Numbered from the stretch's first letter, positions 10,298-20,707 are shown. The stretch is 41,520 nt of DNA from Actinomycetota bacterium (GCA_030652695.1 JAUSQD010000075.1:1-41520); one strand, 5' to 3'. Program-made: numbers and translations. The notes: a model not told the origin generated them from the sequence alone.

Positions 10298-10322
10298 AGC
10301 GAGTTTACCTATCCGCGAGCGC

Positions 10323-10694
10323 TCATCGTGAGACGCGCAGGAATCGCTCGACGCGAGACTGCAACTCCTGCAAGCTGAATGGCTTCACGATGTAATCGTC
10401 GGCGCCAGCATCAAAACCCTTGCTGACATCGGACTCTTGACCACGTGCAGTCAGGAGAAGAACTGGTATCAGAGAGAACTCCGGATTGGCCTTGATGTTT
10501 CTGCAGACATCAATGCCGTTCATGCGAGGCATCTGAATGTCCAGCAGGATGATGTCGGGACGCTCGGACTCAATTGCCTCCAGACACTCATCGCCATTTG
10601 ATGCCTGCCGAACGGTGTGTCCAACAACGCCGAGCCTCAACGCGACGATGTCGCGGATGTCTTCATCGTCGTCAACGACCAGGACGTTCGCCAT
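10323..10694 (-). CDS. Single-domain response regulator (REC), start at MANVLVVDDD
   Basis: NVLVVDDDEDIRDIVALRL...PDIILLDIQMPRMNGIDVCRNIK...PVLLLTARGQ...DDYIVKPFSLQEL. Confidence 0.92.
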   Translation of the reverse strand: MANVLVVDDDEDIRDIVALRLGVVGHTVRQASNGDECLEAIESERPDIILLDIQMPRMNGIDVCRNIKANPEFSLIPVLLLTARGQESDVSKGFDAGADDYIVKPFSLQELQSRVERFLRVSR

Positions 10695-10827
10695 CTCAAC
10701 CCCCAGAGCCAGATTCGCGTGCTGCGTTGCGGAGACTCGCCTCAACTACTTTCAGAGTAATGGGGATTACTGCTGCGTGGATGAGGCAAATGCACCATTC
10801 GAGGGGTGAAGAATCTTAAGCCTCAGG

Positions 10828-12486
10828 TCAGTTCAACACGACTTGCGCCACTGCCTGAGCCATGTCCGTAGCCGACGGACTGCTGGCGACGGCAGCAACG
10901 GTAAAACCAAGGGACTCAGCCTGTTCAGCTGTGGTTGGCCCCGAAACAATCACGGGGATTGCTGTCCTACTTCCCAGATGTTGAGCCACTGCGCGCGCGG
11001 CACTGGGTGAACGCAGGATGATTGCGCTGATGTCACCACTGCGAAGCAGGGTGGTGGAGATCGGCTCGGGTCGTACGACGCTTGTCTCGTAGACGACGCC
11101 GTCAGTAATCGTCCACCCACGATTTCTGAGTCCGTCAGGCAGCGCGCGCATCGCGATGCTTCCGTGTGGAAACACCACCGTGCCGCCACCGGTAGGCAGT
11201 TCAGCGAGCAGCCCAACAGCTGAAGGCAACACAGGGATGAGATCGATCGAAACTCCCAGCTCCTGGACGCTTTCCGCGGTCTTGCTGCCGACAACTGCGA
11301 CCTGCATGCCCTTCAGCTTCGCTTCCGCAAGCGCATTTGCCAATCGGTCGCGTCCCACCAGCGAAGCCCAGCTCGGCATGGCGATCTGCGAGGTGACGAC
11401 CAGCCAATCAACACCGTCTTCAAGCTTGGCAAGCAGGACGTCGGCGTTGGCTCGGGAGAGCGAAGTCGACATATTCAAATAAGAGTCGGTAACCGAGCCG
11501 ATCCCAAGTGCCGCGAGGGCCTGCGCATCGGCTTCATTGTCATTTGCCCGGACAAGTAGCACTGGGTTCACATCACTTGCCAGCATCAGCTTGGATGCAG
11601 CGAACAAACCCATGGCGCGGGCGCTGCTGATGTCGCCTATTGCCGCGTTGCGCGTGACTCGGACTCGAGAGTGTTGATGCTCGTCAAAGAGTTCGGCGAT
11701 CAGCGTGAGCTCTTCGCCATCGAAAGTTGCGTATGCACCGGCGGCAGTCGTGCACTCAGCAGAGATGCCAACGAGTACTTCTCGCTCTGCCGCGGTTGTG
11801 AATCGCGCGAGGGGATCCTGCAATTGAGCTACGAGTCGCGCGAGGGGATCGCCTTCGCGACACTCAACGGCGAGTGCTCCTTGGGCCGGCGCTGGAACCA
11901 CGACTTCAGGATCCAGCACTTCACTGATGACATCCGTGCGACCGATGCGGGCAATGCCTGCGTAGGCCAGCACCACCGCATCGACTTCGCCTTCGAGCGC
12001 CTTGCGAATTCGTGAGTCAACATTGCCCCGAATCGGCTCGATCCGCAGATCGGGTCGCTGCGCAAGCAGCATCGCCGAACGGCGCGGAGAGCTCGTTCCT
12101 ATTCGGGCTGCATGAGGCAGAGTGGCAAGAGTGAGACCATCGCGACAGACCAACACGTCACATGGATTCTCCCGTTCGGGCACCGCCGCCAAGACGATCC
12201 CTGGCTCGGGAGCACTGGGCAGGTCCTTGAAGGAGTGGACGATGACATCGACTTCTCCAGCGAGCAGGGCTCGACGAAGGCTTGACACGAACAAGCCGGG
12301 GTTGCCTGGCTGATTCAGCGAAGTGCTCGTGTCATCCCCGTCGGTGCGGATGTGGATTTCCTCCCACGGAAGCCCGGCAATTTCCGAGAGCGCGTTGCCA
12401 ACGGTGGCTGATTGCGTGCGGGCGAGCAGACTTGCCCGCGTGCCAAGTCGGATTGGATTAGCCACGGGCGTCGAGGTCGATACCAA
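10828..12486 (-). CDS. hemCD: Hydroxymethylbilane synthase / uroporphyrinogen-III synthase fusion
   Basis: N-terminal half RLGTRASLLARTQSATV...VIVHSFKDLPS...GTSSPRRSAMLLAQRPDL..IRGNVDSRIRK (HemC); C-terminal half HemD-like (ILRSPSAARAVAQHL...VIVSGPTTAEQAESLG). Confidence 0.92.
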   Translation of the reverse strand: MVSTSTPVANPIRLGTRASLLARTQSATVGNALSEIAGLPWEEIHIRTDGDDTSTSLNQPGNPGLFVSSLRRALLAGEVDVIVHSFKDLPSAPEPGIVLAAVPERENPCDVLVCRDGLTLATLPHAARIGTSSPRRSAMLLAQRPDLRIEPIRGNVDSRIRKALEGEVDAVVLAYAGIARIGRTDVISEVLDPEVVVPAPAQGALAVECREGDPLARLVAQLQDPLARFTTAAEREVLVGISAECTTAAGAYATFDGEELTLIAELFDEHQHSRVRVTRNAAIGDISSARAMGLFAASKLMLASDVNPVLLVRANDNEADAQALAALGIGSVTDSYLNMSTSLSRANADVLLAKLEDGVDWLVVTSQIAMPSWASLVGRDRLANALAEAKLKGMQVAVVGSKTAESVQELGVSIDLIPVLPSAVGLLAELPTGGGTVVFPHGSIAMRALPDGLRNRGWTITDGVVYETSVVRPEPISTTLLRSGDISAIILRSPSAARAVAQHLGSRTAIPVIVSGPTTAEQAESLGFTVAAVASSPSATDMAQAVAQVVLN

Positions 12487-13717
12487 AGAGCGTGTGAATC
12501 GCCTTCTGGTAGTCCGCGAAGTCTCCGGTGCGCGCCAGTTCCTGTGCGCGAATTGATGGAGTGTGCAAGATCGTGTTCGAGACGCGATGAAGTGCGCGCG
12601 CTACTTCCTCGGCGGTTTCTGCATCGACTCGGCCGCGGATGCGCTCCATCTCTTCATTGATGATCGACATCACGTGGGTGCGCATCGCAACGACGGCATG
12701 GTCCGCGCTTCGACCCGATTCGGTCATCTCGAACTCAGCAACCGCCTGCAGGACGATGTCCTGAGCTTCAAGGATGGCAGAGGAGTGCTCCCTCGGGGCA
12801 AACTCTCGAATGACTTCAAGATTGATGACGTCTGCCCAGGCGCATTCGGCCACCTCAGGAGAAACATCAGGGGTGAGAGCGAGGTCAATGATCGGAATCA
12901 CTGGCTCATCGCCCGAGCCGCGCAACTCCCGTGCCGCCGACATCACTGCCTGGTCCACTAGGTACTCGGCAGTTCCGCTGCATGCGGCGATCAGCTGCGC
13001 TTCGGCGACAGCCGCAACGAGTTGATCGGCGTCAACGGGTACGAGTTCGCGAGTCTGAGCAAACTGCGCTGCCCGCCCTGAAGATGAGTAGACATGGATG
13101 TCTGCGCACCCACGCTTCTGCAGCGCAGCTGTCACCACCCGTGCATACGAACCAGTGCCAAGGATCAAAGCGCGACGACCTTCCAGAGATCCGTAGCGTT
13201 GTTCTGCGACGTCGAGTCCGACGCTGACAATTGAGCGGCCTGCCGCACCGAGGCCGGTTGAACTCGTCACGGCCTTTGACGTGGCCAGCGCCCGCTGTAG
13301 CAGGCGTTCCAGACTGGGCGACGTTGTCTGCTCAGTTTGAGCAGTGGCAAGAGCTTGCCGAACTTGACCAGCGATTTCATCCTCGCCGACCACCATCGAC
13401 TCCAAGCCAGATGCAACAGAGAACAGGTGCTGACCAACTGCAGTTCCCACGAGCACACGCATCGCGTCGACAACGAAGTCGAGTTCAAGGTGAGCGGCTA
13501 CCGCTACCGAAGCCGTGGTGAGTTCAACGGCATCATGGAAGCGTTCCAAATCGAGGTAGACCTCAAAGCGATTGCACGTGGAAAGCACGACGGCGCCATT
13601 CACATCGGCGCTGGATTGCGTCAGTTTCAGGGCCAGCCCCTCACTTGCGGCCGTGAGCCGGGACACTTCATCCAGGGTGACGTCATGATGGCTCGCGCCG
13701 ACCATGACCATCACCAT
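12458..13717 (-). CDS. hemA: Glutamyl-tRNA reductase
   Basis: VLSTCNRFEVYLDLE, SVASGLESMVVGEDEIAGQVRQA, Rossmann ALILGTGSYARVVTAAL. Confidence 0.93.
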   Translation of the reverse strand: MVMVMVGASHHDVTLDEVSRLTAASEGLALKLTQSSADVNGAVVLSTCNRFEVYLDLERFHDAVELTTASVAVAAHLELDFVVDAMRVLVGTAVGQHLFSVASGLESMVVGEDEIAGQVRQALATAQTEQTTSPSLERLLQRALATSKAVTSSTGLGAAGRSIVSVGLDVAEQRYGSLEGRRALILGTGSYARVVTAALQKRGCADIHVYSSSGRAAQFAQTRELVPVDADQLVAAVAEAQLIAACSGTAEYLVDQAVMSAARELRGSGDEPVIPIIDLALTPDVSPEVAECAWADVINLEVIREFAPREHSSAILEAQDIVLQAVAEFEMTESGRSADHAVVAMRTHVMSIINEEMERIRGRVDAETAEEVARALHRVSNTILHTPSIRAQELARTGDFADYQKAIHTLFGIDLDARG

Positions 13718-13723
13718 GCTCTG

Positions 13724-13729
13724 ATTCTA
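13724..13729 (-). promoter_or_regulatory. Candidate leaderless -10 element (TAGAAT) of hemA
   Basis: Reverse strand TAGAAT-N6-ATG directly before hemA start. Confidence 0.5.
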
Positions 13730-13781
13730 GGGCTGACCTGCCCGAGCGATCTCGCGGAACCATCGTCAGTTGTGCCTCTAC

Positions 13782-13787
13782 TAAGTT
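13782..13787 (+). promoter_or_regulatory. Candidate leaderless -10 element (TAAGTT) of hemE
   Basis: TAAGTT-N6-ATG directly before hemE start at 13794. Confidence 0.42.
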
Positions 13788-13793
13788 CTAGGC

Positions 13794-14864
13794 ATGACTT
13801 CCCCGGCTGCCCTGCCTGCTGAGCACCCGCTGATGAACGGATCCACCTCAGATTCGGCTTTGATCACGGCATATCGAGGTGAGCGCCCCTCGACTCGGCC
13901 TATTTGGATGATGCGCCAAGCGGGGCGATCCCTGCCCGAGTACCGCGCTCTGCGCGAGGGCACGGCAATGCTGGACTCCTGTCTGCGCCCAGACATGGTG
14001 GCTGAGATCACACTGCAGCCAGTGCGCCGTCACAAGGTCGATGCCGCGATCTTCTTCAGCGACATCGTCATCCCCTTGAAGCTCGCGGGAATCGACGTCG
14101 ACATCGTGGCTGGCGTCGGCCCAGTCATGGGGGAACCGATCCGCAGCGCGGCACGGGTCAAGAATCTGCCAGAACTTGATCCTGCTGCCTTGGCCCCGAT
14201 CATTGAAGCTGTCGGAATTCTGGTCGGCGCACTTGGAAAAGTTCCCCTCATTGGCTTCGCGGGGGCGCCGTTCACTCTGGCCTCATACCTTGTCGAAGGT
14301 CGACCTTCACGGGAGTACTTGCACACCAAGGCACTCATGCGCGAGGAGCCTGAGACTTGGCATGCCTTGCTCGCATGGGTGGCTCGCACGACTGGCACGT
14401 TCCTTCGGACTCAGGCGATGGCCGGGGCTAGCGCTGTGCAGTTGTTCGACTCGTGGGCCGGCGCGCTCACTCTTGAGGAGTACACCACGTTCGTTGCTCC
14501 GCATTCTGCCGCTGTGATGGCGCAGGTTGAAGATCTACCAGTGCCCCGCATCCACTTCGGCACCAAGACCGGGCACTTGCTTGTTGCTATGCGTGATGTT
14601 GGTGCGACGGTGGTTGGCGTCGATCAATTCACCCCACTTGATGTTGCCAACGAAATGCTGGGTGGCACATCTGTGCTGCAAGGCAATATCGATCCGGAGT
14701 TGCTTGCCGGCCCTTGGGATCTCTTGGCTGCCAATGTGCGCGATGTGCTCAAACGCGGATTGAGTGCGCCCGGCCATGTCGTCAATCTTGGGCACGGCGT
14801 TCCGCCTGAGACTGATCCTGATGTGTTGACGCGCATGGTCGCGCTCGTGCACGAAGAAGGCTGA
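13794..14864 (+). CDS. hemE: Uroporphyrinogen decarboxylase
   Basis: RPIWMMRQAGRSLPEYRALREG, IFFSDIVIPLKLAGIDVDIVAGVGP, GFAGAPFTLASYLVEG, NLGHGVPPETDPD. Confidence 0.96.
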   Translation: MTSPAALPAEHPLMNGSTSDSALITAYRGERPSTRPIWMMRQAGRSLPEYRALREGTAMLDSCLRPDMVAEITLQPVRRHKVDAAIFFSDIVIPLKLAGIDVDIVAGVGPVMGEPIRSAARVKNLPELDPAALAPIIEAVGILVGALGKVPLIGFAGAPFTLASYLVEGRPSREYLHTKALMREEPETWHALLAWVARTTGTFLRTQAMAGASAVQLFDSWAGALTLEEYTTFVAPHSAAVMAQVEDLPVPRIHFGTKTGHLLVAMRDVGATVVGVDQFTPLDVANEMLGGTSVLQGNIDPELLAGPWDLLAANVRDVLKRGLSAPGHVVNLGHGVPPETDPDVLTRMVALVHEEG

Positions 14865-14867
14865 CCG

Positions 14868-16238
14868 GTGACTAAGCGACACGACGTCGTCATCGTTGGT
14901 GGTGGAGTTGCGGGATTGGTCGCCGCCCTGGAGGCGTCCCATTGCGGTCGCTCAGTCATGCTCCTTGAAGCCCGTGGTCGACTTGGCGGGGCCGTTCAAG
15001 GAGTCAGCCTCGGTGGCGTGACTGTCGACGTTGGCGCTGAGTCATACGCCATCACCCGTCCCGACACCATCGAGTTGATCGAGCAGTTGGGTTTGACGAG
15101 CCAGACGGTGGAAACCCGCAGATCTGACTCTCGACTCGTGGTGCCGACCGGCATCCTCCCGATGCCGCAGGCATTGCTCGGGATCCCCACTGATCCTCTG
15201 TCGCCCGCAGTAGTGGCGATCATCGGCGAGGAGGCTGCCATAGTTGCGGCTGCTCTGGACGCCGAGCCGGTGCCAGATCAGTGGGATCCGCAATTGACTC
15301 TTGGAGCGCTCGTTCGTAAGCGCTTTGGGGACCAAGTAGCTGACCTCATCACCACGCCTGTAGTCGGCGGCGTACACGCGCTGCACCCCGACCTTGCTGA
15401 AGCAGAGGCGATCAGCCCTGGCATCACGGCCGCGATGATCAGACACGGAGGTCTGGCCAAGGCCGCGGCGGCGATGCGATCGGCATCTGGCATTCCTGGC
15501 TCAGCGGTGCGCGGCTTGCAAGGGGGGATGTCCACCCTTGTCACAGCCTTGGTTGAGGCACTTCACGCCGGCGGAGTGGATGTGCGTACCGACGTGACAG
15601 CGCTGAATGTGAACCGCGAGGGCGCGCAGTGGCTCATCAGCACTGGCAGCGGGAGTTACATCGCAGATGACGTTGTGGTGGCTCTGGACGCCCGCGGTGC
15701 GGCGAAGATATTGCGAGAGGTCACCCAGATTCATGCCCCGCTCGGCCGAATGCGGGTTGGCGACGTCGTTGTCTTTGCGGCCGTTGTGCAATGCACAGCT
15801 CTCGATGAGGATCCCTTGGGCTCCGGTGCCCTGATCGCCCCGAGCGCTCACGGTCTGCATGCCAAAGCCATCACTCATTCCTCCTCGAAATGGGCCTGGG
15901 TTCGTAATGCCTACGGCCCTGGCCGTCACATGATTCGGCTCTCCTACGGGCGTGATGGCGTGATTCAGGAATCCCTGAACGAGCTGCCGGCTATCGCTCA
16001 CGCCGATCTGGAATTTCTGCTCGGCACCGCGATCGCACCTTTCGAGGACAGCTATCTGGCTCGGTGGAATGGATCGCTCCTTGCCCCTCGAGTCGGGCAC
16101 CGGGCAGCTGTCGCGGAACTCCAGGCTGCCTTGGCCGCTACCCCTGGCCTTTCGGTCGCCGTTTCAGGCATGGCAGGCAATGGCTTGGCCGGCACCATTG
16201 GGCAGGCTCGCGCCAGCATCGCGGGAGTGCGAAACTGA
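14868..16238 (+). CDS. hemY: Protoporphyrinogen/coproporphyrinogen oxidase (HemY/CgoX family); GTG start
   Basis: FAD motif HDVVIVGGGVAGLVAALEASHCGRSVMLLEARGRLGG; C-terminal GNGLAGTIGQARASI; position in heme operon. Confidence 0.9.
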   Translation: MTKRHDVVIVGGGVAGLVAALEASHCGRSVMLLEARGRLGGAVQGVSLGGVTVDVGAESYAITRPDTIELIEQLGLTSQTVETRRSDSRLVVPTGILPMPQALLGIPTDPLSPAVVAIIGEEAAIVAAALDAEPVPDQWDPQLTLGALVRKRFGDQVADLITTPVVGGVHALHPDLAEAEAISPGITAAMIRHGGLAKAAAAMRSASGIPGSAVRGLQGGMSTLVTALVEALHAGGVDVRTDVTALNVNREGAQWLISTGSGSYIADDVVVALDARGAAKILREVTQIHAPLGRMRVGDVVVFAAVVQCTALDEDPLGSGALIAPSAHGLHAKAITHSSSKWAWVRNAYGPGRHMIRLSYGRDGVIQESLNELPAIAHADLEFLLGTAIAPFEDSYLARWNGSLLAPRVGHRAAVAELQAALAATPGLSVAVSGMAGNGLAGTIGQARASIAGVRN

Positions 16239-16241
16239 GGC

Positions 16242-16952
16242 ATGGTCACTTCTGACGTACGAGTCGCTTCAGCGCCCAAGCTCACCGCGCGAGAGGCCAA
16301 CGAGATCATTCGCTATACCTGCTGGACTTCGTTCAAGCGCGTGGGCCAACCAAGCGCTCTCGCAGGTGAAGAACTCGAACAGCTCTTGGCCAACTGGGCT
16401 GAACTGGACATCGTCGTCCGCGGGTTGTACGACATTTCCGGAATGCGCGCCGACGCCGATGTGATGACTTGGATCCACGCTTCGAGTGCGGATGCAATTC
16501 AAAAAGCCCTGAGAGAACTTCGACGCAGCGAGCTCGGCAAGGTCCTTGAAGTGACGTGGTCAGGAATGGCCATGCATCGACCTGCAGAATTCAACAAGTC
16601 TCACGTTCCTTCATTCATGCTGGGCAAGGCCCCGAAGGAATGGGTATCCGTCTACCCCTTTGTGCGCTCATATGAGTGGTATCTGCTGCCGGAGGAAGAG
16701 CGCCGAGAGATGCTCTTCGAACACGGGATGATGGGCCGCGACTACGCCGGCATCCAGTCGAACACCGTTGCTGCATTTGCACTGGGTGACTACGAGTGGG
16801 TGCTTGCCCTGGAGTCCGATGATCTCGACGAGATAGTCGACATGATGCGCACTCTTCGGTCTGCGAAGGCTCGTCTGCATGTACGCGAGGAGGTGCCCTT
16901 CTTCACTGGCCGACGTCTGGAAGCAGCCGAGTGGGTCGACAGCCTTCGATGA
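16242..16952 (+). CDS. hemQ: Coproheme decarboxylase (HemQ/ChdC, chlorite dismutase-like)
   Basis: CWTSFKRVG, HVPSFMLGKAPKEWVSVYPFVRSYEWYLLPEEERREMLFEHGMMGRDY, position in heme operon. Confidence 0.93.
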   Translation: MVTSDVRVASAPKLTAREANEIIRYTCWTSFKRVGQPSALAGEELEQLLANWAELDIVVRGLYDISGMRADADVMTWIHASSADAIQKALRELRRSELGKVLEVTWSGMAMHRPAEFNKSHVPSFMLGKAPKEWVSVYPFVRSYEWYLLPEEERREMLFEHGMMGRDYAGIQSNTVAAFALGDYEWVLALESDDLDEIVDMMRTLRSAKARLHVREEVPFFTGRRLEAAEWVDSLR

Positions 16953-18010
16953 GCTACGACTCAATCCTGCTTGCCTCCTTTGGCGGTCCCGAAGGTCCTG
17001 ACGATGTCATTCCCTTTCTCGAGCGAGTGACACAAGGCCGAGCCATCCCGCCAGAGCGGATTGCTGAGGTAAGCCAGCGCTATCTGCGCTTCGGAGGCAT
17101 CAGCCCTATCAACCAGCAAAATCGCGAGTTGATGAATGCTCTGCATCACGAGCTGATGGATCGCGGAATCGATCTGCCGATCTATTGGGGCAATCGCAAT
17201 TGGGATCCCGATTTCACCGACGCCATCAGGACCCTCGACGAAGACGGTCGCTCAAAAGTGCTCGCCATTGCAACTAGTGCGTACCCGTCATACAGCGGGT
17301 GTCGCCAATACCGGGAGAACATTGCTGCCGCACTCCAAGAAGCTGAGACTCCGAACATCACGGTGGACATGGCGTTCCCATACAGCAATCGACATGGATT
17401 CACTGCCCATGTCATCGAGGTGCTTTCCAATGCACTTGTCTTTCTCGTCAATGACAACCACCTCGAGACGGCAATTGATGTGCTCTTCACGACCCACTCA
17501 TTGCCGAAATCGTCGGCGGACACATCCGGGCCAGCGCCACACACGACCCCGGGGCTCTACATCGAGCAGCATGAGACTGCAATCGCTGAGGTCATGCGAG
17601 TCGTCGGTATCGCAACTGGTTTGAAGCCGCGCAGCCGGTTGGTGTTCCAATCGCGCAGCGGTGCTCCTGGCACTCCGTGGCTCGAACCGGATGTCAACGA
17701 TGCGCTGCATGAGATTGCAGCCGCAGGTCAGACAACGGCGGTGGTGCTCGTGCCCATTGGATTCGTCAGCGATCACATGGAAGTGATGTGGGATCTGGAC
17801 AACGAGGCCATGGCCACTGCCGAGGAGCTGAATCTGGCGTGCGTGCGCATCCCCACGCCAGGTGTGTCGCCGGCTTTCGTCAGCGCACTGGCTGACGTGA
17901 TCGAGGATGCGCGTCTGGGCGAGCCCACACGCACCGACCTCATCGGCCTCTGCTCTGGCACGTGCTGCCCCAACCCCCGATCCGAATTGCCGGCGATCCC
18001 CGGGGTCTAG
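16949..18010 (+). CDS. hemH: Ferrochelatase (coproporphyrin type, CpfC/HemH); start [16 protein letters not shown]
   Basis: [60 protein letters not shown] overlap with hemQ. Confidence 0.94.
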   Translation: MSYDSILLASFGGPEGPDDVIPFLERVTQGRAIPPERIAEVSQRYLRFGGISPINQQNRELMNALHHELMDRGIDLPIYWGNRNWDPDFTDAIRTLDEDGRSKVLAIATSAYPSYSGCRQYRENIAAALQEAETPNITVDMAFPYSNRHGFTAHVIEVLSNALVFLVNDNHLETAIDVLFTTHSLPKSSADTSGPAPHTTPGLYIEQHETAIAEVMRVVGIATGLKPRSRLVFQSRSGAPGTPWLEPDVNDALHEIAAAGQTTAVVLVPIGFVSDHMEVMWDLDNEAMATAEELNLACVRIPTPGVSPAFVSALADVIEDARLGEPTRTDLIGLCSGTCCPNPRSELPAIPGV

Positions 18011-18023
18011 GCTCGCCTGCATC

Positions 18024-18998
18024 ATGAATCTCAACGAGCGACCCCGGCGCCTTCGTCGCACTGATGGTCTGCGCAAGCTCGTGCGACAAGTTCATCTGAA
18101 TTCCGGCAACCTCGTTCTGCCGATGTTCGTTCGCGAAGGAGCGAGCGACCCGACGCCCATCGCGTCGATGCCTGGCGTCGTTCAACACTCGCGGGCATCG
18201 CTGGCAAAAGCAGTGCGTGAAGCTGCCGATGCCGGAGTTGGCGCGGTCATGCTCTTTGGCGTTCCATCGACCAAAGATGCCAACGGAGATGCCGCGTGCG
18301 ATCCGAACAGCATCCTTGCCAGCGCCATCCGTTGGACCAAAGCTGAAATCGGCGACGCATTGCCTTTGATTGCCGACTTGTGTCTTGATGAATTCACCAA
18401 TCACGGTCACTGCGGCGTCTTGGATGCACATGGCAATGTCGACAACGATGCCACCTTGGCTCAATACCAGCGCATGTCTTTGACTCTTGCCGAAGCTGGA
18501 GCCGACATCCTTGGCCTGAGCGGAATGATGGACGGCCAGGTCGGCGCGGTGCGCGAAACTCTCGATGCTGCCGGCTCCACTGACACTGTTCTGCTGGCCT
18601 ATGCGGCGAAATTTGCGAGTGCCTTCTACGGACCCTTCCGCGACGCGGTCGAGTCCAGCCTCGAAGGTGACCGTCGCGCCTACCAGCAGGACCCAGCAAA
18701 CATCACCGAGGCAATCCGCGAAGTTCGCCTGGACATCGCTGAAGGCGCCGACATCGTGATGGTCAAGCCTGGACTGCCATACCTGGACATCATCGCCAAG
18801 GTTGCCGCCGAAGTCGATGTACCTGTCGCTGCGTACGTCGTGTCCGGCGAGTCTTCCATGATTGAGGCCGCAGCTGCAGCCGGCATGATCGATCGGGAGC
18901 GAGCGATCCTGGAAACCCTGACTTCAGTCAAGCGCGCAGGCGCCGACATCATCACCACCTACTGGGCAACCGAGGTTGCTCACATACTGAATCGATAG
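18024..18998 (+). CDS. hemB: Delta-aminolevulinic acid dehydratase (porphobilinogen synthase)
   Basis: [70 protein letters not shown]. Confidence 0.96.
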   Translation: MNLNERPRRLRRTDGLRKLVRQVHLNSGNLVLPMFVREGASDPTPIASMPGVVQHSRASLAKAVREAADAGVGAVMLFGVPSTKDANGDAACDPNSILASAIRWTKAEIGDALPLIADLCLDEFTNHGHCGVLDAHGNVDNDATLAQYQRMSLTLAEAGADILGLSGMMDGQVGAVRETLDAAGSTDTVLLAYAAKFASAFYGPFRDAVESSLEGDRRAYQQDPANITEAIREVRLDIAEGADIVMVKPGLPYLDIIAKVAAEVDVPVAAYVVSGESSMIEAAAAAGMIDRERAILETLTSVKRAGADIITTYWATEVAHILNR

Positions 18999-19001
18999 CA
19001 G

Positions 19002-20294
19002 ATGACAAGCTCCCAAGAGTGGTTCCAGCGCGCCCAGAGCGTGATACCTGGCGGAGTGAGCTCACCGGTGCGGGCTTTTCGATCTGTCGGTGGCACACCT
19101 CCCTATGTTGCGACGGCACACGGATCGCGCATCACAGATGTTGAAGGCAGCACCTACGTCGATCTCGTCGGTGCCTGGGGCCCAGCCATCTTGGGACACG
19201 CACATGCTGATGTCGTAGCAGCCGTCACAGCCGCTGCAAGGGACTCCTTCTCTTTTGGCGCCCCTTGCCCACCTGAGGTTGAGCTGGCTGAGGCAATCGT
19301 CAATCGTGTGGATGCAATTGAGAAGGTGCGCTTCACCAACTCCGGCACCGAAGCCGTGATGACCGCCCTGCGCATCGCGCGCGCTGCCAGCAATCGATCA
19401 GTAATCGTCAAGTTCGCTGGGTGTTATCACGGTCACGCCGATTCAATGTTGGCTGCTGCCGGATCAGGGGTGGCAACGCTTGGACTCCCTGACTCCCCCG
19501 GCGTGACTCCAGGATCGGCGCAGGACACGGTGGTACTTCCATATGGCGACATCCCCGCCCTCGAAGCACTCTTCGCGCAGCGCGGCAGTGAGATCGCTGC
19601 CGTGATCACTGAAGCGATCCCGGCGAACATGGGTGTGGTGCCACCGCCACCAGGCTTCAATCAACGACTGAGTGAACTGACCAAGGCCCATGGTGCGCTC
19701 TTCATCTTCGATGAAGTCATGACCGGCTTCCGCGTGGCTGCCGATGGCTGGTGGGGCAAGGAAGGCAAGCAAGAGCAGTGGACTCCGGACCTGTTCACCT
19801 ACGGCAAGGTCATCGGTGGTGGAATGCCTCTCGCTGCAGTAGCGGGCAGCGCAGCAATCATGGATCTGCTCGCTCCGGCAGGACCTGTCTACCAAGCCGG
19901 CACTCTCAGCGGCAATCCGCTTGCAACCACCGCCGGACTGGCCACCCTCAGGCTGTGCGTAGACGACGTCTACGACCATCTCGATGCAACAGCGAATTCG
20001 GTTGCCACGATTGTCAGCGATGCCTTCACCAAGCACGGCATCGGGCATCAAACTCAGATTGCCGGCAACCTCTTCAGCTTCTTCTTCACTGACCAAGAGG
20101 TGAAGAACTATGACGATGCCAAGACCCAGGACACTGCGCTGTTCGGACGCTTCTTTCATGCGATGCTCGACAATGGCGTGTGGCTGCCGCCTTCAGCGTA
20201 CGAAGCCTGGTTTGTCTCGGCTGCTCACAACGACGATGACCTTGCCATCATCGAAAAGGCCGCGAACGAGTCTGCGAGAATCGCCGCTCAATAG
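19002..20294 (+). CDS. hemL: Glutamate-1-semialdehyde 2,1-aminomutase
   Basis: [67 protein letters not shown]. Confidence 0.96.
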   Translation: MTSSQEWFQRAQSVIPGGVSSPVRAFRSVGGTPPYVATAHGSRITDVEGSTYVDLVGAWGPAILGHAHADVVAAVTAAARDSFSFGAPCPPEVELAEAIVNRVDAIEKVRFTNSGTEAVMTALRIARAASNRSVIVKFAGCYHGHADSMLAAAGSGVATLGLPDSPGVTPGSAQDTVVLPYGDIPALEALFAQRGSEIAAVITEAIPANMGVVPPPPGFNQRLSELTKAHGALFIFDEVMTGFRVAADGWWGKEGKQEQWTPDLFTYGKVIGGGMPLAAVAGSAAIMDLLAPAGPVYQAGTLSGNPLATTAGLATLRLCVDDVYDHLDATANSVATIVSDAFTKHGIGHQTQIAGNLFSFFFTDQEVKNYDDAKTQDTALFGRFFHAMLDNGVWLPPSAYEAWFVSAAHNDDDLAIIEKAANESARIAAQ

Positions 20295-20299
20295 TCGAG

Positions 20300-20542
20300 T
20301 TAGATGGTTCCGACAATGCGCTGGGGTTGCGCGCGAAGCGACATCACTAAGGCAACGATCCAGCCAATGATCGTCCAGCCCAACAGCAGGTTGACCCAAA
20401 ACACCGACCAGTGCGGCACATCACGAACTGCGGCGATCGCCCAAGGCAACATGTAGCCGGCACTGAGAATCGCAACGATGACCGCAACAACCTTGGTTGC
20501 TGTCCACGAACGCTTGGCAGGCTCGATCTGAAACTGACTCAT
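20300..20542 (-). CDS. Small membrane protein, superinfection-immunity/TM2-like family
   Basis: Two TM segments; C-terminal WSVFWVNLLLGWTIIGWIVALVMSLRAQPQ. Confidence 0.6.
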   Translation of the reverse strand: MSQFQIEPAKRSWTATKVVAVIVAILSAGYMLPWAIAAVRDVPHWSVFWVNLLLGWTIIGWIVALVMSLRAQPQRIVGTI

Positions 20543-20634
20543 AATCCCGATCGTAAGGGCAAGGGGGCCACGCCCGATTCGCGAGCCACCCAACTTCTCA
20601 AGCGTCACTGCAACAGGAAAGAATGACCAACCGA

Positions 20635-20707
20635 GCGCCCGTAGCTCAATGGATAGAGCAACAGGTTTCTACCCTGTTGGTTGGGGGTTCGAGTCCCTCC
20701 GGGCGCA
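20635..20707 (+). tRNA. tRNA-Arg (anticodon TCT)
   Basis: GCGCCCG/CGGGCGC acceptor stem, GCTCAATGGATAGAGC D-arm, ACAGG-TTTCTAC-CCTGT anticodon arm, GGGGGTTCGAGTCCCTC T-arm. Confidence 0.95.

Noticed and set aside
20300-20542. Phage superinfection-immunity gene indicating a prophage
   Set aside because: Family resemblance only; small TM proteins of this type occur widely in chromosomes and no phage genes are nearby
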